Source: Cristatella mucedo | Lineage: Eukaryota > Bryozoa > Phylactolaemata > Cristatellidae | Assembly: GCA_009760855.2 (NCBI GenBank) | Contig: WPIO01000118.1 | Location: 1,184,513-1,248,512 of the forward strand | DNA length: 64,000 bases | Direction: 5' to 3' | In this document: positions 55,990 to 64,000 of the stretch, one piece after another | Layout of the letters: every line of letters begins with the position of its first letter | Numbering within the stretch: the first letter of the stretch is position 1 | Notes under the pieces: generated by a model | What the model saw: the letters and a program-made list of their open reading frames with translations, nothing else | The model's database searches: none | What the model was told of the DNA's origin: nothing | Translations under genes and position numbers: made by a program

Positions 55990-57350
55990 GAATTTTGTAG
56001 AAGCAGTATCGCTTAACTGCTGTTGAAAACCTTCAAGGAAACTATATTCCATCAAACTCTATACTCAAAAGATTTTCTATAGCTTTGTGAATTCATTTTA
56101 AACTCATAATATCAGAATTATTGCTATCTAAATGACACAGTATCAAGATGAAAACAGATACCCCGAGTTAAATGATCCAATGACACTACAACGTTAGATT
56201 GTACGTCAAATATTAGCTAATTAAAATACTTGTTTCATTTAATTAGTGGATTAATTAATGATCCAGTCCCTGTTAACATATTTTCAAATAGCTAGGCCTG
56301 CCAAGCATTGTGTATTTTCAGTTGTCAAGGAATTTTTGGGAGTCTAATTGATTTGATTTCAGGATCTCATATACTACTGAACTTATTTTCACAGCCTCTC
56401 GCCGAACCGGTTTAATCCTGGTATCAGCTAAATGCAATCTTAGCCGAATTTCTTTTTTAGTGCCTGCATTAGTTTCCTGTCTTGGCAATTTTCCAGTGAC
56501 TGAACAACATGGCACTAAATAGGTAATATTAACCAAATTCATTTCGGATGAAAACAAAATGGCACAGAGCAGTATGGTATTGCAGTTACAATGTATAAGG
56601 AAAAAGATGTTAAACTGAAGTCCTTATATTCTGTGAGCACAGTGTACTTATCCTTACAAAGATTTATTTTTCATAAATTATTCCCGACATTGAATAATGT
56701 ATACACATTCTTGTATTGCCAGATGAATGGATACTCATAGCAAGTTCCACAAACTAAAGGCTTTTAGAACATATTCTATTGCAAAATGGGAGCTATTAAT
56801 TAGTAAAATAGATATGCAAACGTTTATATATATGTTAGGATAAGACGCAGTAATAACTATACAATTATTTTGTTCTAACTCCAAAAATTAGAATTCCTAT
56901 CAAGTAGTTATCACGGTAAAGCACACCTGTAATTCGTATTATAAAAGCCTATTTACAGCCCAGCTTTTTCGCTGGTCTATTTCTGACATACCTTAGATTC
57001 ATTTGTTGGCAGACCAGCAGTTTTGATTTATGTTGGAATAGGGACCTAAAAAATGCATAACTATTGAAACAGGACAAGCATGCTTTTCCCAATAGAAGAA
57101 CAGTTATTTCCAAAACGACTTTACTGGATTTATAAAGCTGTTATATCACCTTATTGCTATCAATTTTGGTTTATGTTTTTTAGCGTTTGAGAGTAAATTG
57201 AGAATTTTGTTCAAATTAGCATAGTTTTTTCTTAACTAAATATAAGAACTGTGAAAAACGATAGTGCTGAACCCAGCGAAATGTTACCTCAAAAATTCGG
57301 GAATAGGTCCTAGTTCTAATGCCATGATATGCAAAACAAAGCTTTATGGC
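55990..57350. other. Intron sequence; one protein-like antisense frame
   Basis: Mostly AT-rich. The minus strand at 56557-56318 has 79 open codons containing KKEIRLRLHLADTRIKPVRR and KISSVVYEILKSNQ, unrecognised and unsupported by splice or start signals. Confidence 0.4.
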
Positions 57351-57357
57351 AGCACTA

Positions 57358-58441
57358 GTGAAGTGATTAAGGCCCGTGGGATAGGACATCACTTCTATGC
57401 TGACGATACACAGTTATATTTGTCATTCACACCATCGGAAGCTGCTGCAGCAACTGGGAAACTGAATGTTTGCCTTGCCGATATTAAATCCTGGATATCG
57501 GAAAAATTCCTGAAATTAAATGATGATGAAACTGAACTGCTGTTCATTGGACACCCTAAGCGTGTGGCTGGATTAAAAGGCTTTGCTCTTCTAATAGGTG
57601 ATGCGATTGTGCGACCATCACCACGTGCTCGAAATTTAGGTGTCGTTTTCAACAGCTGCCTTATTTTTAAAAGCTTCATTCTGAAGACTGCTTCTACAGC
57701 TAGCCATCTCATCCGATCCTTATCCACAATTATGAGTTGTCTCCCACTGTTGTTTGTAAAAATTAAAATAGTTCTATAGTCCTGTCTTGGCTTGATTATT
57801 GTAATTTTCTTTTGGCTGGGCTGCCAAAGAAAGCTACTAGGACACTGCAGTGGACAATGAACAGGTCTGCAAGGCTAGTTTTCAAGTCTCAGCGGTTTGA
57901 GCACGTGTCTCCTTTGCTGAAAGAGCTTGGATGGTCGCCTGTTGAGCAACGGATACTGAGCAAAGTTCTTACACTGACCCTCAAGGCCCGCCACGGCTAG
58001 GCTCCTTCGTACCCAGCTGAACTGGTGCATCAGCTTTAGCCTGCTCATGCCCTCAGGTCCTGTGTGTAATAATTTAGCTGTCCTATTCCTTATCTTAAAT
58101 ACCGTTGGCGACAGAAGCTATAGCTCTGCAGGTCCTAGCTACGGAACTCGCTTTCATGATTCTTACGCAACGAGAACTACTCTCCTACTGCCGACTATGG
58201 CACATGCTTTTCAGTGGTCTTGAGCTGCTTTTTCTATACTACTCACTACCTCAACTGCTCTCCTGACTCTGCTATGCTTTCCACTTACTCTTTATTGCGT
58301 GAGACGAAGTCTGTTGGCTACCGAATGCGTACCGAAAGCAGCTTAGGCTGTGAGTGGGCTATACAATACTCTCCTGAGTGACACTCACACCATCTTTATG
58401 ACTTTGTGGAGTGAGAGATGGAGATACATTTCATTACATTA
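57358..58441 (+). mobile_element. LINE A copy, 5'-truncated, YADD intact
   Basis: It starts just before the RT catalytic block: GHHFYADDTQLYLSFTPSEA, LKLNDDETELLFIGHPKRV, GDAIVRPSPRARNLGVVFNS, then C-terminal pieces with frameshifts after 57779. The tail is CATTTCATTACATTACAAT, the (ACATT)n type. Confidence 0.92.
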
Positions 58442-58477
58442 CAATGAGATATCAGATTATTAAAACGCACATGAAAT

Positions 58478-58636
58478 ATTAGCTGATTCAATAGCAACTT
58501 TTGTATAGCGACAGAATTAACTTAACAATTATCACCACAGCTTGCAGCAACAACATAGGATTAGCCACAGCAGGATTCAAACCCAAGACCGCGGGACAGA
58601 GGTTGTGAAAGTATCACAGCATTGAGTTCATTGAGG
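58478..58636 (-). mobile_element. tRNA-derived SINE relic
   Basis: Minus sense GGTTTGAATCC (B box), GCTGCAAGCTGTGGTGATA- and AGTTGCTATTGAATCAGCT. It follows the LINE A tail after ~37 bases. Confidence 0.8.
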
Positions 58637-58964
58637 CGATTCTTTCACTGTCAGCTAATGATTGCTGACACTGCATTATGCCACAACCGTATGGACCGTG
58701 CATTTCATCCATAGCATGCCAAGGTTCAAGCATGCTACCACAAACAGTTTGTTCTTGCTTCCTTGTCAGCATAGTTTGTTGTGGATATAGAATTTAGCTG
58801 TGTAAGGACGATTTAAAAATGCGTTTTTATTAACTAGTATTGCTGTTACATGTATCTGCAGTGGGTTTCAATGAGTACTTTGTGCCCCGTATTTGACAAT
58901 TATGGTCGAATATGAAGAGCATGATCTAAAACTACAGTTTATTGTTTAATTTTTTATTGCATGC

Positions 58965-60835
58965 ACACAGTTACTTATTGCTGGACACCTCAATATTCAC
59001 GTTGAAAAACATATCAACAGCCAGGTCCCCTCGTTTCTTGGCTGTCTGGGGAATTTTGGTTTGGTCCAACACGTTAGTCATGCCACAACCGTCAGTGGCA
59101 CTATTCTAGATCTCGTGATCACCAAGAATGTCCTCCCACTGACCTGTAGTTGGGTCTAATGACCCTCTCAGATCATTGTTCGGTCTCGTTTACTGTTCCT
59201 GCTCCCATTTACGTACAGGGTAATGTCGATCTCGTCAAGTGACGCTACTTACAAAGGACTGACATGGACATGTTTTCGAAGATATTTTTGTGGTCCATGT
59301 GTTCTTTATCTACATTCACTCTCGACCAGCAGCCTCGATACTCTCACTAATGCAGTGAACATGACACTCAGGAGTGCTCTTGACAAGCATGCTCCCGTTC
59401 GTTCTATCCGTGTAAAAAGTCATGGAGATTTCAAGAAATCGGGGTCTGATGCCGATCCAATCAATTTGAAAGGATTACTTTGACTTCACACCCGGAAGCT
59501 TAAAACGCCAGGGATTTTTTTTTATCCCGAAGCTCAATTCCTGCCATTCGGAACCTAAACATATGTATAAGACAGTAAACCCTTTACTGGCCGACGGTGG
59601 TAGGTCTTACTTCCCAAATGTTAAAGTTTCAGATAAAAAGTTTCAGCCTTCTGTACTTAAACCATTTTTGCACGTACGTGCCTCTATAAACTTCCTGCGA
59701 CTAAAGATATTGCGGTATCACAACCAGTGACTTTCATTAAAAGGTTTTCCGAGGTTTCTGCATACGATGAGGCTACCCTAGTAAGGTCTAACAAAAAGAG
59801 CTCGGCTTATGCAGACCCTATATCATCAGCTCTGTGGTCTTCACTGACAGACTAACTTATCCCTGCCATAGCCGAGATTTGTAATGCTTCTTTGGGAAAA
59901 TGAGTCGTCCCCAAGTCCTTCAAATCGGCAATCGTTTAACCCAGAATTTACAAGCCCTGACTGAATACAGAGGTTTTTGTAAATTATAGTCCTGTTTCGC
60001 ATCTTCAATTCTGGTCAAAGATTTTCGAAAAATTGCTGCTAAGTAGCCGCTTAAATTAAACATATTTAAAAGAATTATACGTCAGTAATATTTCAATCAG
60101 GGTGCAAGAGGCACCACTCCACTGAAACTGCTCTCCTCCATGTGATATTCTACCTGGCATTATATGCGGTCACAATGACGGGAATGTCACTGCCGTAGCT
60201 CTGCTAGACCTGTCAGCTGCCTTCGACGCCATTGATCACGACGTTCTACTCAAACGATTGAGAATAACGATCGGTCTGGCGAACGAAGCACTGGTGTGGT
60301 TTAAATAATACTTGTCTGATCGTGCTAAATCCGTATCGGGTGGGGGGCAGGTCTCACACATGAGACGGGTCACCTCTGGAGTCCTTCAAGGGTCTGTACT
60401 CGGTCCCTTGCTATTTTCCATTTATGCTTAACCTCTGGGAAAAGTGATTAAGGCCCATGGAATAGGACGTCACTCTTATGCTGAAGATACTTATCTGTAT
60501 TGGTAATTCAAACCGTCGGAATCTGCTGCAGCAACTGAAAAACGGAATGCTTGCTTTGCCGACCTATGATACTGGATAACGGAAAACTTCTTCAAACTAA
60601 ATGACAATAAAACCGAACTGCTGCTCATAGGACACCCTAAGAGTGAAGGTGGATTAAAAAGCTTTGCTCTTCTAATAGATGATGCAGCTGTGTAACCATC
60701 ACCAAATGCTCAAACTTTATGAGTCGTTTTCGACAGATGCCTCATTTTTTAAAGCTTCATTCAGAATACTACTTCTGCAGCTAACCATCACTTGATTATC
60801 GTAATTCCCTTTTTAGCTAGGCTACCAAAAAAAGG
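58965..60835 (+). mobile_element. LINE A copy, left part (split by LINE B)
   Basis: Decayed endonuclease (HLNIHVE-like at 58990, DLVITKNVLP and the SDHCSVSFT position near 59175) and RT (LDLSAAFDAIDHDVLLKRL around 60205, GVLQGSVLGPLLF near 60390; catalytic block changed to YAED). It stops at about 60835 in the LPKK codons and resumes at 62360. Confidence 0.85.
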
Positions 60836-62360
60836 AAGTGACCAAAGTGACCTAAAAGTGAGCGACAAAACCTTGAAGTCGATCCATTGCTAGACTGGTA
60901 GCTAGTGCAGGTCGGCGAGAAGCGGCGTGATGTGGCCACTGGGAAGCTCACTGACGTCATACTTAGCTGCAGAGTTTTGCACAAGCTGTAATTGCCTGAT
61001 TGCACACGCCAGTAGGACATCAAGCAGCTAAGTTACAGAGGTCAAGTCGGATGTCACAAATGCATGGACCAACTTAGACGTGAGATCCATATCTAAACAA
61101 GCCCAATTTTAGCTAGGTTATGTAAGTAAAATTAGGCAGATTTGACTGTGGAGCTGAGGTGATCATCTAACGAGAGGTCACTTAGGAATATGACACCTAA
61201 ATTACGAGCGGATTCAACAGGAGTAAAGTTCGCAGACCAAATCGTTAGCCTGATCCTTTAAATTTCTGAATCGCACCGGGTTTGCCAGCAACTAGTAAGT
61301 TAGTTGTATCATCGTTTAGTTTTATATAAATTTGCTGCCATCCATGTGGGATGTCATGAATACTTGCAGCAATAGATTTGAGAGAATTCGAGGTGCTCGA
61401 AAGCTGGGAGGGATCAAAGCAAAGGTACAACTGAGCGACATCTGCATATCAGTGAAAGCCTAGATTGCGCTTGGCAAGCACATCAGCAAGAGGGAGAGTA
61501 TAAACCGTGTAAAGAACCGGACCTAGCACTGTAACCGAGTTCAATGGGCCAGCGGCTAACTCCCACTATGGCTCGCTACTATCTATGTCCGTTCTGGGTC
61601 ATTACGCCGGGCCCTCCGGTAACAGTGGTTCACGCATGATCAATCGGGTACACAACACTTTATATAATACACACGCATGCGCTATACAAAGGAGGGCACT
61701 AAACAAGCCTACAGAGGAAGTTCCTATACAAGGTAAACTACAGGGGCACGGTATGATGCCGCAAGGGCGAACAAACGTGTTAGTGCTCAGTCGGCTTCCA
61801 CAGTCGCACCGTCGCAGGACTCCGTCTCACCAGTACAAGCATACGCCGTCCAAGACCCGGCTAGCTGAGTACTCTGTGGTAGACGGAGCGGACGTCCAAC
61901 ACCGTCGAGAGCTTCCGCCGAAAGAGAGCGAGCACGTTGTACCCAGTTCCCGTCCTCGGAACTCTGGGAGCTGACCCACAGGCTTTACCCTTCCGGGGCA
62001 AGGCGACGCCCAGCCCGACATATCGAATGTCAGTGGGTCCGCCTACTCTAGGGTATAGCACTAAGCCCTGAGGTACTCCATATTTAAGAGGTACTTCAGA
62101 TGATCTTTTTCCGTTCACATCAATACTCCTGAGTCTCCTACTGAGATAAGATCTGAACCATTGTAGAGCAATGCCAGTGATGCCAGGCGAGATGAGAGGT
62201 GTTCTAAAAGAACTTTATGATCGATAGTATTAAAAACTGGTGAAATATCGAGCAAAACAACCACAGACACTCTACCTATGTCTGCATTTATAAGTAGGTC
62301 GTCGTACACCCTAAGGAAGGCTGGTGTGTGGAGATATTAGCTCTAAAGGCTGACCGGAAC
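60836..62360 (-). mobile_element. LINE B copy inside LINE A, itself holding repeat C
   Basis: Minus-strand pieces: the C-terminal block (61023-60817), QLSSTSNSLKSIAASIHDI (61430-61245), YTLPLADVLAK near 61480, and DLLINADIGRVSVVVLLDIS with FNTIDHKVLLEHLSSRL (62309-62115). It lacks the B 3' untranslated region and tail. Repeat C interrupts it at 61531-62055. Confidence 0.85.
61531..62055 (+). repeat. Dispersed repeat family C, copy 3 with target duplication
   Basis: 525 bases from GTAACCGAGTTCAATGGGCC to CCTACTCTAGGGTA, flanked by TAGCACT at 61524-61530 and 62056-62062. It matches copies 1 and 2 but lacks element D. GC content is above its surroundings. The defined ends make this the reference copy for the family. 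Confidence 0.82.
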
Positions 62361-62740
62361 GTAGTAGCTGAACTGCTGCACGAGTTTCTGCCTTTTCGCA
62401 CCCTCAGGTCCTGTGTGGACTATAGCGCCAGAAGCTTTAGCTCTGCCGGTCCTAGTCTGTGGAATTCGATTCCACAACCCTTATGCAACGACAAATGCTC
62501 TCCCGCCGCCGACTACGGCTTATCCTTTTCAGAGGTCTGGAGCAGCTACTTCCATGCTGCTCACTAAATCAACTGCTCGCATAGCTCTGCTATGCTTCCT
62601 ACTTTTTCTCGTAGCGTGACACGAAGTGTGTTGGCTACTGAATGTGTACCGAAGCCGCTAAGGCTGTGAGCGGGCAATACTAAATTATTCTGCCTATCAC
62701 CCACACAATCTTTATGACTTTTTGGATTTACAGATGGAGA
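62361..62740 (+). mobile_element. LINE A copy, right part and 3' end
   Basis: AELLHEFLPFRTLRSCVDY, FSSAGPSLWNSIPQ and the 3' region ending TTTACAGATGGAGATAAAAT. About 80 codons between LPKK and AELL are missing relative to the A element at 18.8-20.4 kb. Confidence 0.85.
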
Positions 62741-62749
62741 TAAAATACA

Positions 62750-63610
62750 TATTTAAAAACGAGACATTTACTAACCCCGTTGTAAGTGTGAGGCATGGTA
62801 AATTGATAGACAGCAAAAATGCTAGTGGCGCCAGAGCAATATGGTCGAATAGGTGACGTTGAGCTTACATGAAGTGGCCTATAAATCAGATAGAGATTAT
62901 TGGTTCCAAACCATATTTTTAGCAAAAAACAATGCGAATAAATTAGTGATATTTTGAAATATAAGCTACTGCTTTGATTTTCGGGCAAGAAGAACCATTT
63001 GCTTGATAACTCCTCAATAAAAAATTAAATGTTCGTTCATATTAAGAATGACAACGTCCTCTTTATTGTGCTAAAACGCAAAAATCGAACTGGCGAACAT
63101 TAGGGATGGAAATGTGTGAGACAAACTTGAATGAACTGTTGTTAAGATGTGTGCATTGCCGTTTGGTAGTTAATAAAAGCAGCTAGAAAAAGGATGAACT
63201 GGCTGCATTGACTTTCAACTCTATATTGGTAAGCATCTTACTGCTTGCCCTTAGCAGGAGTTGCTTGTAACATCTGTATAACTTAAGATGAATAAATAAT
63301 ACTTAGCTTAATTCATAACGTATTGATCAGATTCCTTACTAGTTAGTATCCCAACATTTGCACTTAGCTTTGCAGCATAATAGCCTTGCCAGGAAGAACT
63401 AAATCATTACATGACTGTATTTATTATCATTTAACGCCAAGAAAAAGTTCAGGTTTAATTATGGCTTTATTAGGAATCAAGATTGTTGGCTTGTGTTCTA
63501 GAAGTTGAATAATGGGTAAAGCATAGCTAATCTTTCCTCACCTGGGAATTGCATATGTATTTTCGAATATACAAAGTGAATTTAGCTGCAGGCATATAGA
63601 TATAATGTAA
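62750..63610. other. Intron sequence, no gene
   Basis: AT-rich DNA leading to the acceptor of UBR exon 18; no repeat recognised. Confidence 0.5.
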
Positions 63611-63617
63611 CTTTCAG

Positions 63618-63740
63618 GAAATCTGATGCTAATACACCACATGCCTCAACCGGAAGTAAAAATGAGATGGAGCATGAAATATGTTACCACTGCTCACAAA
63701 TTGTGGACTCTGGTGGCTTGTATATAGCCACACTGCAAAG
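63618..63740 (+). CDS. UBR-like exon 18 (start of RING finger)
   Basis: The acceptor is TAACTTTCAG and the donor is GTAATG; it completes the codon split after exon 17 (GT+G) and leaves in phase 2. It encodes KSDANTPHASTGSKNEMEHE, then ICYHCSQIVDSGGLYIATLQ. CYHC is the first Cys-x2-Cys pair of the UBR-type RING (ILC/CQEE region of UBR2), and the following GGLYIATLQR matches NAMVLSACVQKS in spacing. The rest of the RING lies beyond the window. Confidence 0.85.
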
Positions 63741-64000
63741 GTAATGCTTCAGAAGCTTCACTGTGCAAAATACATTCAAATTAGCCGTAATAATTAAATT
63801 TACTAAAAATGTATCTCAATTAAGCATTGCTATATATTCTAATTAATTGTTTACAGTCCTAATCTTGTCAAAACAACAATGTTTTGAATATGAGATCTAT
63901 AATATATATTTTTAATAATTATTGGAAAACCTAGTTCGGCTATTTAAGTACTCTCTCAATTATTATATAACATTGTATGTGATGTATGGATGTCATTTTT
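63741..64000. other. Start of the next UBR intron
   Basis: AT-rich sequence after the GTAATG donor; no further exon is visible before the window ends. Confidence 0.6.

Overview
The window is animal genomic DNA from an AT-rich, repeat-laden genome. Evidence: GT-AG introns from 47 bp to more than 12 kb; non-LTR retrotransposons of the CR1/L2 type with endonuclease and reverse transcriptase; tRNA-derived SINEs with A and B boxes; many dinucleotide microsatellites. The one host gene recognised is strongly diverged from vertebrate relatives. I infer a fast-evolving invertebrate, perhaps a flatworm, with low certainty on the exact group.

Host gene. On the plus strand from about 13.5 kb to the right edge runs the middle part of a UBR1/UBR2-type N-recognin (E3 ubiquitin ligase of the N-degron pathway). 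Eighteen exons were assembled by hand. Almost all have consensus splice sites and matching phases, and together they encode roughly 790 residues. The order follows vertebrate UBR2: helical scaffold, the GH...RL segment, the HPLR-like and LQxxxSLxD segments, the GERY segment, the helix before the RING, and the first Cys pair of the RING. The UBR box and ClpS-like N domain, expected upstream, were not found. The rest of the RING and the C-terminal cap lie beyond 64 kb.

Repeats. I separate several dispersed families. A is a CR1/L2-like LINE with an (ACATT)n-like tail. B is a second CR1/L2-like LINE with an (ATT)n tail, the most abundant here, mostly 5'-truncated. C is a GC-richer repeat of unknown class. 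D is a short element with ~175-bp terminal direct repeats, a polypurine tract and a gag-like zinc-knuckle ORF, sitting inside C. There is also a tRNA-derived SINE and one R2/NeSL-like LINE fragment (3.9-5.1 kb). They are heavily nested: A inside B (18.7-22.15 kb), B inside B (38.7 kb), B inside A (46.9 kb), SINE inside B (50.4 kb), C inside B inside A (60.8-62.4 kb), and D inside C beside B (39.2-40.7 kb).

Layout. 0.3-3.5 kb: B, minus strand. 3.9-5.1 kb: R2-like LINE. 5.6-6.6 kb: C with SINEs. 6.7-8.6 kb: microsatellites and a degenerate TTTAGGG-type array. 8.7-13.4 kb: mostly featureless, with small B and SINE relics. 13.5-17 kb: first two exons, with an unidentified coding-like relic on the minus strand between them. 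17-29.7 kb: a large intron with the near-full-length A element inside B. 29.7-31.9 kb: exon cluster. 31.9-44.4 kb: a large intron full of A, B, C and D. 44.4-45.2 kb: exon cluster. 45.2-55.6 kb: scattered exons among B, A and SINE relics. 55.6-63.6 kb: an intron with A, B, C and SINE copies. 63.6-63.74 kb: the RING-start exon. No CRISPR array, rRNA or functional tRNA gene was seen.
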